This document shows, in pieces, positions 48,045 to 55,781 of a stretch of 64,000 bases of DNA; positions within the stretch are counted from its first letter, which is position 1; the number at the start of each line of letters is the position of its first letter. The translations under genes and the position numbers were made by a program. The notes beneath the pieces are model-generated. The model searched no databases. It was not told the DNA's origin and saw nothing but the letters and a program-made list of their open reading frames with translations. The stretch comes from Vibrio comitans. GTDB taxonomy: Bacteria; Pseudomonadota; Gammaproteobacteria; Enterobacterales; Vibrionaceae. The DNA is taken from contig AP024866.1 in NCBI GenBank assembly GCA_024346835.1, forward strand, positions 682,001 to 746,000. Reading direction: 5' to 3'.

Positions 48045-48054
48045 GATTGTGCTT

Positions 48055-48133
48055 ATACCAATCACACTAAGTAAGTGATCAGAAATAGTATTTTAACTAG
48101 CTAGAATGAGCAGTTATTTCGTACGATTGGTAT
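48055..48133. repeat. ATACCAA-bounded palindromic repeat before tilS
   Basis: A 79-bp element with perfect 9-bp terminal inverted repeats, ATACCAATC and GATTGGTAT. Its interior is A/T-rich with short dyads (ACTAGCTAG). Together with a second element of the same design at 52848-52910 it looks like a member of a short, non-coding Vibrio repeat family. An ATG inside it (48106) opens a longer, spurious reading frame into tilS. Confidence 0.65.
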
Positions 48134-48147
48134 TATTAAGGAACACC

Positions 48148-49473
48148 GTGAAATCTGTTATTGAAACCTTTTCAGATGTGATAAATGCTAGCCTTGTCGG
48201 GGATACTAATCGGCTGGTGCTGGCGTTAAGTGGCGGTCTAGATTCTAGAGTCATGCTGGAATGTTTATCTCATTATCAATTGCAGAATCCAACACTCGAG
48301 GTTCGTGCGGTACATGTTCATCATGGGCTGAGTCGTAATGCTGATCACTGGATGGAGCAATGCAGATTGTGGTGTGAAGAGGCCAGAGTCTCTTTTTATG
48401 CAGAGTTTGCCAGTCTAGACATTCACAGTAAGCAGAGTCTTGAAGCGCAGGCGAGAGAAGCACGCTATGCCCTGTTGTCTAAACACCTTAATAAGAATGA
48501 CTTACTTCTTACAGCCCAGCATGCTGACGATCAATTGGAGACGATGCTACTGGCTCTAAAGCGTGGTAGTGGTCCTCGAGGATTAGCTGCCATGGGAATA
48601 AAATCCACCTTTGGCGAGGCTATGTTGGTGCGCCCATTTCTATCTTTGAAGAGAGAGGCGCTAGAAGCGTTTGCCAAGCAACAGGCGCTCGAGTGGGTAG
48701 AAGATGAAAGTAACCAAGATACGCAGTTTGATCGAAACTTTCTTCGTCACCAGGTGATCCCTGCTTTATCTAAGCGTTGGCCCGAAATACAAGCCAGTGC
48801 ATTGCGAAGTGCACAGCTCTGCTTTGAACAAGAGCAGTTATTGGATGAGCTTTTAGATCAGCAGTATCAAAGCGTTCTTAATGCAGATAATAGCCTACAC
48901 GCAGACGCATTAGGCGAGCTATCAGAAGCTATACGCAATCGCTTACTACGACGTTGGTTTGCCGAAAATAGCTTTCCCATGCCAGGAAAGAAAGCTCTGG
49001 GATTAATTTATCATGAGGTAATCAAGGCCTCGCAAGATGCCAACCCTAAATTAATTATTGGTAAAGTGAGCGTTAGGCGCTTTCAAAAAAATCTGTTCCT
49101 TGTTGAACAAAGCAAGGAGACGCCGTATTGGCAATCCGCTATCGCTATTGATACAGCCACGGAATTACCTAATGATTTAGGGTTTGTAGAGATCAGCAGT
49201 CAAAGTGATATTGGCCTACCTGTGCGAGCCCCAAAACCGGACGAAAAAGTGTGGGTTCAGTTTAATCCAGGAGGATTGACTGCCCACCCAGATGAGCGCT
49301 CAGGAAGCCGAAAACTAAAAAAACTGTTTCAGGAGTATCAAATTCCACCATGGAAACGATCGCAGACACCTATTTTGATGTATAACGAAGAAGTAGTTGC
49401 GGTTGGCGATTCATTTGTATGCAGAGGATACTCGGGCTCAAGTCACCGTTTTTATTGGAAAAAACATAATTAA
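48148..49473 (+). CDS. tilS: tRNA(Ile)-lysidine synthetase
   Basis: Converts C34 of tRNA-Ile2 to lysidine so that it reads AUA; essential. The chosen start is the GTG at 48148 with AAGGAA upstream (441 residues, E. coli 432). An ATG at 48106 gives 455 residues but lacks a ribosome-binding site, and its first codons lie in a palindromic repeat. The PP-loop ATP-binding motif ALSGGLDSRVM lies at about residues 26-36. HVHHGLSRNADHW, then TAQHADDQLETMLLALKRGSGPRGLAAM, are standard. The C-terminal substrate domain is present to the end. Confidence 0.94.
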   Translation: MKSVIETFSDVINASLVGDTNRLVLALSGGLDSRVMLECLSHYQLQNPTLEVRAVHVHHGLSRNADHWMEQCRLWCEEARVSFYAEFASLDIHSKQSLEAQAREARYALLSKHLNKNDLLLTAQHADDQLETMLLALKRGSGPRGLAAMGIKSTFGEAMLVRPFLSLKREALEAFAKQQALEWVEDESNQDTQFDRNFLRHQVIPALSKRWPEIQASALRSAQLCFEQEQLLDELLDQQYQSVLNADNSLHADALGELSEAIRNRLLRRWFAENSFPMPGKKALGLIYHEVIKASQDANPKLIIGKVSVRRFQKNLFLVEQSKETPYWQSAIAIDTATELPNDLGFVEISSQSDIGLPVRAPKPDEKVWVQFNPGGLTAHPDERSGSRKLKKLFQEYQIPPWKRSQTPILMYNEEVVAVGDSFVCRGYSGSSHRFYWKKHN

Positions 49474-49485
49474 CAAGGAGTAATT

Positions 49486-49797
49486 ATGAAGAAGTCTCTC
49501 ATTGTTGCAGCTCTATTAACCTCGTTGGTAGGGATAACAGCACAGGCTGCTGATGTTGAAGCAGGTAAAGCAAAAGCAAAAATCTGTGCTGCCTGTCATG
49601 GTGCTGACGGCAAGGCAGTTATTGATGGCTACCCTAATTTAAATGGCCAAAATGCTAAATATATTGTGAGTTCTTTGAAAGCGTACAAAGCGAAGCAACG
49701 CAATGGTGGTTTGGCGGCTGTTATGCAGGCTCAAGCATCGATGTTAAGCGATCAAGATATGGAGAATCTAGGCGCTTATTATTCTTCGATGAAATAA
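49486..49797 (+). CDS. Small periplasmic class I cytochrome c
   Basis: 103 residues: a signal peptide (1-21, ending TAQA) and a mature domain of about 82 residues. One heme-binding CAACH motif lies at about 34-38 and a candidate axial Met in the MQAQASM region near 84-90. It resembles the monoheme c553/c5 group or half of a c4 cytochrome, acting as a soluble electron carrier in the periplasm. Its partner cannot be told. It is 12 bp after tilS, so probably cotranscribed. Confidence 0.88.
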   Translation: MKKSLIVAALLTSLVGITAQAADVEAGKAKAKICAACHGADGKAVIDGYPNLNGQNAKYIVSSLKAYKAKQRNGGLAAVMQAQASMLSDQDMENLGAYYSSMK

Positions 49798-49905
49798 TAG
49801 CAACACTTTTTACTCTCTTAAGCTCAAGAATGCACAATTCCTATATGGTAATTTGGTAGAAATCGTTGATAATACTTGGACTTGTCATAGGCTTGACCAA
49901 ATTAG

Positions 49906-50253
<348 letters not shown>

Positions 50254-50273
50254 TCTCGTCGAATAAATACTGT

Positions 50274-50304
50274 AAGCCCTCGCCATTGTGCGGGGGCTTT
50301 TCTT
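50274..50304 (+). terminator. glnB terminator
   Basis: A 10-bp stem AAGCCCTCGC / GCGGGGGCTT (one G-U), with a 6-base loop and T-rich tail, lies 20 bp after glnB. Confidence 0.85.
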
Positions 50305-50378
50305 TTCTATGGGGTAGGGAATAGTATAAGGTTATACAACTCAACTTCTCATGGGCTATTAGCTAGGTATCTCCAACT

Positions 50379-51260
50379 ATGACATCACCCTCTAAAAGGT
50401 GGCTGCTTGCTCCCGTTATTGCCGTGCTTTTAACTACAGCCGTTCTTGCGATTGAATTTCCTATTAGCGTACCTGATTCCGAACATTTGGTTATGGCGGA
50501 TGGAATAACCGATACAGAGGCAGAAAGTGCCTTTCAATGTACGGCCTTTGAGCAAAGTGGTAAAGCCATTGATGATGAAGGGCGCATTGATGTGTTGGTT
50601 TGGAATATCTACAAGCAAAACAAAGATGATTGGCAATCTGAACTGACCAAGCTACTTAATGGAAAGCAACTGGGGCTTCTGCAAGAAGTCAGCTTTACGG
50701 ATGAATTTAAGGCTTGGCTATATCAACTGAACTGGGTAGGACAACAAGTGAAAGCCTTTGAGTCATTTGATGTGAGTGCGGGCGTTTTTAATATTACCCA
50801 AGTCTATCCTATTCGTGCCTGTGCACAGTTAGATGCTGAGCCATGGATACAGATCCCTAAGTCAGCGTTATTTGCTACTTATCCTCTGTCTAATGGAGAA
50901 GTGCTAGCGGTAGGTAACCTGCATGGCATCAACTTTACTTTTGGCACTGAGGCGTACTCAAAGCAGCTAAAACTGTTAGCAAGTAAGCTTGAGCAACATA
51001 ATGGACCTGTCATTCTTGGCGGAGACTTCAATACGTGGAGTGATGCAAGGCTTGAACAGCTGACACAGATTATGTCGTCGGCGAATCTTGAAGAAGTAGT
51101 ATTTGAACCCGATCAACGAACAGAGTTCATGGGCGGTCATGTTCTAGACCATATCTATTATCGCGGCTTAAATCTAAAAAAAGCTGAGGCGCCCACTAGT
51201 GACGCCTCCGATCATAACCCTATGCTAGCAAGTTTTTCTATTGCAGAGATTAAACGCTAA
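50379..51260 (+). CDS. yafD: YafD-like endonuclease/exonuclease/phosphatase family protein
   Basis: 293 residues. N-terminal hydrophobic segment (about 7-25, LLAPVIAVLLTTAVLAIEFP) is either a membrane anchor or a signal peptide. The EEP fold follows with VLVWNIYKQNKDDW (about 69-82), LLQEVSF, VILGGDFNTWSD (about 208-219), DHIYYRGL and terminal SDHNPM, which carry the metal and catalytic residues. It matches UPF0294/YafD and the E. coli position next to mltD. Substrate unknown. Its 3' end overlaps that of mltD by 11 bp, tail to tail. Confidence 0.88.
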   Translation: MTSPSKRWLLAPVIAVLLTTAVLAIEFPISVPDSEHLVMADGITDTEAESAFQCTAFEQSGKAIDDEGRIDVLVWNIYKQNKDDWQSELTKLLNGKQLGLLQEVSFTDEFKAWLYQLNWVGQQVKAFESFDVSAGVFNITQVYPIRACAQLDAEPWIQIPKSALFATYPLSNGEVLAVGNLHGINFTFGTEAYSKQLKLLASKLEQHNGPVILGGDFNTWSDARLEQLTQIMSSANLEEVVFEPDQRTEFMGGHVLDHIYYRGLNLKKAEAPTSDASDHNPMLASFSIAEIKR

Positions 51261-52824
51261 CCTTAGTGACATCGACATATAGCTTGAGCTTTTGTCCTGG
51301 CTGTAGATAGCTTGATGTATTCAGGTTGTTCCATTTGATCACGTCGCTAGAGCGCACTTTAAATCGGTTGGCAATCGTACTAATGCTGTCACCACTGCGG
51401 ACGCTGTAGTAAACGGTGCGCATTACAGCACCTTGTTCACCTTGCTTCCATACCACCAGGTTCTGACCAACACGCAGCGTGTCTTTAGGTGCCATACCAT
51501 TCCATTTTGCCAATGATTGCACAGAGACATTGTGGTTCTTAGCTATGCTCCAGAAACTCTCACCTGACTTCACTGTATGAGAGACCTTGTAGTCACCTCG
51601 ATTACGAGATTGAGTTTGCTTTAAACGGTTGTCCGCACTCAAGGCATAGGTACTGTCTGACTGGGTAGAGGTTGGAATCAATAAGTAACGCCCAGCTCTA
51701 ATATTCGAGTCTGACATGCCGTTGGCATTTTGAATGACCTTTATGGTGGTGTTATGTTTTTGAGCAATAACACCTAAACTATCACCGGACTGAATTTTGT
51801 AGCGAACCAGTTTGACACCTTTACCACGATTCTCTTCAACCTTGGCTAAGAATTGTTCTTGTTGCGCTTCAGGGATCAATAATTTTTGTGGCCCTTCAGG
51901 AGCAGTAGCCCATTGATTGTAAGCTGGGTTGTAGCTCTGAAGCTCCTTCACTGGTATTCCGGCATATTGCGCGGCAATACCTAGATCAAGCTGCTCTTTC
52001 GGGTCAACTTCAACCAGTACGGGCTTATTGGCGATCGCAGGGATATCAACGCCATACTTTTCCTGATTTGCTACGATATCGGCAATTGCCATGAGTTTAG
52101 GTACATATGCACTGGTCTCTTGTGGTAACTCAAGAGAGAAAAAATCAGTTGGTTTATTCAAGCGACGATTTTTACGTATCGCGCTGCTAACGCGTCCTCC
52201 GCCACTGTTATAAGCAGCAATAGCATGATTCCAGTTGCCGTCAAAACGTTCGTTGAGGTCACTGAGATACTTCAATGCAGCATCAGTAGAAGCCACTACG
52301 TCTCTACGACCGTCATACCAGTAGTTTTGTTCAAGGCCATACCATTTACCGGTACCAGGAATGAACTGCCATAACCCTGAAGCACTGCCGTGTGAGTAAG
52401 CAAATGCATCGTAAGAACTTTCTACGACAGGCAACAAAGCCAGCTCCATAGGAAGATCTTTTTCTTCAATTTTTTCTACGATCAGATGTAGGAAGGGTTC
52501 AGCTCTTTTAGATACGGTTCTTAGGTGGCTAGGGTGTTTGATGTACCAATCGCGGTAATAGGCGACTTTTTTATTGTCCGCCACTGGCAACTCAAGTTGC
52601 ATCCCAATACGCTTCCAAAGGTCTTGCTGCTGTTGAGCGGTTAGCTCAGATGCTTTCTCGACCTCATCAGTTGGTTGTTTAACTGCATCACTTGGTAGTG
52701 TATCTTCAGGTTGGCTTTCTTCTGTTGTTGGAGGGAGCTCTGAGACATCCTTCTCTGTGGGCTGTTGTGGTGCCTGACAGCCTGCAAGTAGCAGAGCCAA
52801 TATCCAACTGTATTTCAATTTCAT
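51250..52824 (-). CDS. mltD: Membrane-bound lytic murein transglycosylase D
   Basis: Cleaves peptidoglycan glycan strands to 1,6-anhydromuropeptides. It has 524 residues. A lipoprotein signal with lipobox LLAGC puts the lipidated Cys at 16. A Pro/Glu/Thr-rich linker precedes the SLT domain with catalytic Glu in LLPVVESSYDAFAYS, then GSASGLWQFIPGTGKWYGL (about 125-160). Three C-terminal LysM domains follow (about 343-390, 413-460, 470-518; VRYKIQSGDSLGVIAQKHN, SHTVKSGESFWSIAKNHN, YYSVRSGDSISTIANRF). E. coli MltD is shorter, with two LysM domains. It overlaps yafD at the 3' end. Confidence 0.96.
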   Translation of the reverse strand: MKLKYSWILALLLAGCQAPQQPTEKDVSELPPTTEESQPEDTLPSDAVKQPTDEVEKASELTAQQQQDLWKRIGMQLELPVADNKKVAYYRDWYIKHPSHLRTVSKRAEPFLHLIVEKIEEKDLPMELALLPVVESSYDAFAYSHGSASGLWQFIPGTGKWYGLEQNYWYDGRRDVVASTDAALKYLSDLNERFDGNWNHAIAAYNSGGGRVSSAIRKNRRLNKPTDFFSLELPQETSAYVPKLMAIADIVANQEKYGVDIPAIANKPVLVEVDPKEQLDLGIAAQYAGIPVKELQSYNPAYNQWATAPEGPQKLLIPEAQQEQFLAKVEENRGKGVKLVRYKIQSGDSLGVIAQKHNTTIKVIQNANGMSDSNIRAGRYLLIPTSTQSDSTYALSADNRLKQTQSRNRGDYKVSHTVKSGESFWSIAKNHNVSVQSLAKWNGMAPKDTLRVGQNLVVWKQGEQGAVMRTVYYSVRSGDSISTIANRFKVRSSDVIKWNNLNTSSYLQPGQKLKLYVDVTKVSV

Positions 52825-52847
52825 TCAAAAAGCCTTCGTGCTATGTA

Positions 52848-52910
52848 ATACCAACCTAAATGTAGAGCTGTTGATTCTTTAACTTCAAGTACAACGAACT
52901 AGGTTGGTAT
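52848..52910. repeat. Second ATACCAA-bounded palindromic repeat, between mltD and gloB
   Basis: 63 bp with perfect 11-bp terminal inverted repeats, ATACCAACCTA and TAGGTTGGTAT. The ends share ATACCAA/TTGGTAT with the element at 48055-48133, but the interior differs. It lies 24 bp upstream of mltD and 31 bp downstream of gloB. It may terminate gloB or structure the mltD leader. Confidence 0.7.
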
Positions 52911-52940
52911 GATTCCAAAATTGGGGTTGAGTGTACTGAA

Positions 52941-53699
52941 TTAGAAGCTATCTTTCCATTTACGAAGTGCGGTAAACACGCCTTCAGGGCTAAGATCACT
53001 TGTACGATGTGACACAGAATTGACAACCTCTGGGATTTCTACCCTCAAAAAAGGGTTAATCCATTTTTCCTGTTCAATAGTAGTCGGTAATGTTGGTTTT
53101 TGGTGAGCTCTAAGCTGATTTACTTTTTCTCTGTAAATTTGTAACTGTGGATTACCGGGTTCAATCGCCATTGCAAATGAGAGGTTACTCGAGGTGTATT
53201 CATGAGCACTGTAAACTTCAGTTTCTACGGGTAGAGCCGCCAATTTTTGTAGAGATTGCCACATTTGGGCAGGTGTTCCCTCAAACACGCGGCCACAACC
53301 GGCAGAGAAAAGCACATCACCACAGAAGAGTTTGCCATCACCTACGTAACCTACGTGCCCTAGAGTATGTCCAGGCAAGCCTAGGACTAAGAAACGCTCG
53401 CCAAATAGGTCTAGTTGCTGCCCTGCATCAACCGAGTGTGTTAGGCCTGCTACAGCGTCATTTTTAGGGCCTACGATCATGGTGTCAGGGAAGGCACGCT
53501 TGAGTTCCGATACTCCGCCAATATGGTCAGCATGATGATGGGTGACTAAGATCGTAGTGAGTTCTAGTTGGTGTTCTTTCAGGTAAGACAACACTGGAGT
53601 AGCATCACCGGGATCAACAACCGCACACTGTCCTTGCGTATTGTGAATAAGCCAGATGTAATTATCATTAAATGCGGGTATGCTTTTTACGACTAACAT
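52941..53699 (-). CDS. gloB: Hydroxyacylglutathione hydrolase (glyoxalase II)
   Basis: Hydrolyses S-lactoylglutathione to D-lactate and glutathione, finishing methylglyoxal detoxification. The start at 53699 ([16 protein letters not shown]) gives 252 residues (E. coli 251); a further 20-residue extension would overlap yafS and is rejected. The metallo-beta-lactamase motif THHHADH lies at 53-59, with [12 protein letters not shown] and [13 protein letters not shown] downstream for the dinuclear metal site. It is divergent from yafS. Confidence 0.97.
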   Translation of the reverse strand: MLVVKSIPAFNDNYIWLIHNTQGQCAVVDPGDATPVLSYLKEHQLELTTILVTHHHADHIGGVSELKRAFPDTMIVGPKNDAVAGLTHSVDAGQQLDLFGERFLVLGLPGHTLGHVGYVGDGKLFCGDVLFSAGCGRVFEGTPAQMWQSLQKLAALPVETEVYSAHEYTSSNLSFAMAIEPGNPQLQIYREKVNQLRAHQKPTLPTTIEQEKWINPFLRVEIPEVVNSVSHRTSDLSPEGVFTALRKWKDSF

Positions 53700-53737
53700 T
53701 AAGATATTCCTATTGTTTCTGTACGGATGACTGCTGA

Positions 53738-54469
53738 ATGCGACCAGCTCGGATATCACGGAAAATAACTCAGCCCCATTCTTGGGACGACTTGCCTAAA
53801 CATGTTTGGGTACGCGATGCGATTCAAATGCGTTTGGATGAGTGGTGCCCAAAATTATTTGGCTATCATATGCTTAAGCTTGGTGGACTAAGTTGTGAGA
53901 TTACCAGTTGCAACTGTAACATTCAGCATCAAATCAACCTAGATATAGTAAACCCAATTCATAGCATCGTAGCCGACGCTTATGATTTACCCTTCCTAGA
54001 GAAGAGCATAGACGTTGTTCTGATGGCGCATCAACTAGATTATTGCTTGGATCCGCACCGCTTATTGCGAGAGGTAGACCGTGTGATGATTGATGATGGT
54101 TATCTAATACTGACAGGCTTTAATCCCATTAGTTTATCTGGGCTGAATAGCTTGATGCCATGGCGCAAGAAGAACCTGCCTTGGAGCGGGCGAATGTTTA
54201 CGCCGTATCGAGTTCAGGATTGGCTCAGTGTACTGAATTATCAAGTGGTGCACATGGATAGCTATGGATTGATACCATCGAAAAAGCAACGTGCGATATG
54301 GACTTGGATAGAGAATGGGATAGGGGGTTGGAGCACGCCGTTTTGCAGTCAATACTTTATCGTGGCTCGCAAGAGAACGTACCCACTTAAACCAATCAAA
54401 CCCCACTGGAAACTGAAACGACGCCTTTCTCCAGTGAGGCTAAATTGCCGGGTTAAGCCTGAAGCCTAA
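53738..54469 (+). CDS. yafS: YafS-family SAM-dependent methyltransferase
   Basis: 243 residues. [20 protein letters not shown] aligns in register with E. coli YafS, fixing the start at 53738. The methyltransferase core is recognisable from [21 protein letters not shown] (about 85-105) and [26 protein letters not shown] (about 107-132), but the glycine-rich motif I is poorly preserved ([12 protein letters not shown]). A cysteine-rich patch (CEITSCNCN) is odd. Substrate unknown. The gene order gloB-yafS-rnhA-dnaQ is as in E. coli. Confidence 0.9.
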   Translation: MRPARISRKITQPHSWDDLPKHVWVRDAIQMRLDEWCPKLFGYHMLKLGGLSCEITSCNCNIQHQINLDIVNPIHSIVADAYDLPFLEKSIDVVLMAHQLDYCLDPHRLLREVDRVMIDDGYLILTGFNPISLSGLNSLMPWRKKNLPWSGRMFTPYRVQDWLSVLNYQVVHMDSYGLIPSKKQRAIWTWIENGIGGWSTPFCSQYFIVARKRTYPLKPIKPHWKLKRRLSPVRLNCRVKPEA

Positions 54470-54473
54470 TGAC

Positions 54474-54938
54474 TTAAGAAGGCTGATACCCTGTATCTTC
54501 ATCGGTAGGGGTTTCTGCGGCTAGGCGGGCAATCTCGTCACAAATTTCGTTTTCTCTGTGCCCAGCATGACCTTTTACCCATTTCCATTCGACTTGGTGG
54601 CGCTGGTTTTCTTTGTCCAGTGCTTGCCATAAATCTGCATTTTTAACAGGCTTTTTGTCCGCTGTTTTCCAGCCACGTTTCTTCCAGTTGTGAATCCACT
54701 GAGTAATTCCCTGACGTACATATTGGCTATCAGTGGTAAGTACTACCTGACATGGCTCCTTGAGAAGTTTAAGCCCTTCAACGGCTGCCATCATTTCCAT
54801 ACGGTTGTTGGTCGTCAGTGTGAAGCCTTTGGCTATCTGTTTTTCGTGCTCTTTGTAGCGCATGACGATGCCATAGCCACCTGGACCTGGATTGCCTAAG
54901 CAAGATCCATCTGTGAAAATCTCAACCTGTTTATTCAT
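54474..54938 (-). CDS. rnhA: Ribonuclease HI
   Basis: Degrades RNA in RNA-DNA hybrids, including R-loops and primers. It has 154 residues. The catalytic acids are visible: Asp10 in [17 protein letters not shown], Glu48 in [10 protein letters not shown], Asp70 in [10 protein letters not shown], and Asp near 133 in [11 protein letters not shown] with the flexible-loop GHAGHREN. It is divergent from dnaQ with 57 bp between starts and convergent with yafS (4 bp). Confidence 0.98.
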   Translation of the reverse strand: MNKQVEIFTDGSCLGNPGPGGYGIVMRYKEHEKQIAKGFTLTTNNRMEMMAAVEGLKLLKEPCQVVLTTDSQYVRQGITQWIHNWKKRGWKTADKKPVKNADLWQALDKENQRHQVEWKWVKGHAGHRENEICDEIARLAAETPTDEDTGYQPS

Positions 54939-54995
54939 GATTTGATATGATTGTCTGTATAGAGGCCTTCCTATTAGTCTGACACAGTTTTAATT

Positions 54996-55718
54996 ATGAA
55001 TACTAGTAACAATTCGCGCCGCATAGTGGTGCTCGATACAGAAACCACAGGTATGAACCGTGAAGGCGGTCCTACCTACCTTGGTCACCGAATCATTGAG
55101 ATCGGTGCTGTAGAGATCGTGAACCGTAAGTTAACGGGGCGCCACTTCCACGTATACATCAAGCCAGACCGTGAGATTCAGCCAGATGCGATTGCGGTTC
55201 ACGGTATTACTGATGAATTTTTGCGTGATAAACCAGAATACAAAGATATTCATAAAGAGTTCTTGGCGTTTATCGATGGGGCTGAGCTGGTAGCTCATAA
55301 CGCACCCTTCGATGTCGGCTTTATGGACTATGAATTTAGTAAGCTAGACCCATCTATCGGTAAGACGGAAGACTACTGCAAAATTACTGACTCCTTGGCG
55401 ATGGCAAAGCGCATGCCGAACATGCCAGCGCGTAAAAACCTCGATTCGTTAGCTAAGCACTTCACCATCGATATTTCAGCGCGTGTATTGCACGGCGCTT
55501 TGCTCGATGCCGAGATATTGGCGGATGTGTTCTTGTTTATGACGGGTGGACAGACGGCGATTCAGTTTGGTGGTGATAGCGGTGGAGACGCTGGTGGAGA
55601 TAGCATTCAACGCGTCGCGTCGGGAAGAGCCCCTTTGAGGGTGATTAAAGCTAGTGATGATGAGCTTGCAGCCCACGCTGAAAGGCTGACGCTTCTTTCT
55701 GGCGAGCCAAGCTGGTAA
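54996..55718 (+). CDS. dnaQ: DNA polymerase III epsilon subunit (proofreading exonuclease)
   Basis: 3'-5' exonuclease of the replicase, partner of DnaE. It has 240 residues. Exo I VVLDTETTGMN (Asp and Glu near 14-16), Exo II HNAPFDVGFMDYEF (about 98-111) and Exo III HGALLDAEILADVF (about 162-175) are complete. The clamp-binding motif is QTAIQF, followed by a repetitive Gly-Asp linker (GGDSGGDAGGDS), then the C-terminal part that contacts alpha. The linker composition is unusual. Confidence 0.97.
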   Translation: MNTSNNSRRIVVLDTETTGMNREGGPTYLGHRIIEIGAVEIVNRKLTGRHFHVYIKPDREIQPDAIAVHGITDEFLRDKPEYKDIHKEFLAFIDGAELVAHNAPFDVGFMDYEFSKLDPSIGKTEDYCKITDSLAMAKRMPNMPARKNLDSLAKHFTIDISARVLHGALLDAEILADVFLFMTGGQTAIQFGGDSGGDAGGDSIQRVASGRAPLRVIKASDDELAAHAERLTLLSGEPSW

Positions 55719-55736
55719 TAAACACTTAGATCAAAG

Positions 55737-55776
55737 AAGCCCTGCGATTACATCGGTCGCAGGGCTTTTGTTTTTT
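55737..55776. terminator. Terminator between dnaQ and fadE
   Basis: An 11-bp perfect stem AAGCCCTGCGA / TCGCAGGGCTT (55737-55767) is followed by a T-run. It serves dnaQ and may also stop fadE transcription. Confidence 0.85.
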
Positions 55777-55781
55777 TAGCA

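Noticed and set aside
48055..48133. ERIC element
   Set aside because: Size and end sequences (ATACCAATC) do not fit the longer ERIC consensus as I know it.
55719..55781. tRNA gene after dnaQ, as in E. coli
   Set aside because: The 63-bp gap holds only a terminator hairpin; no cloverleaf is possible.
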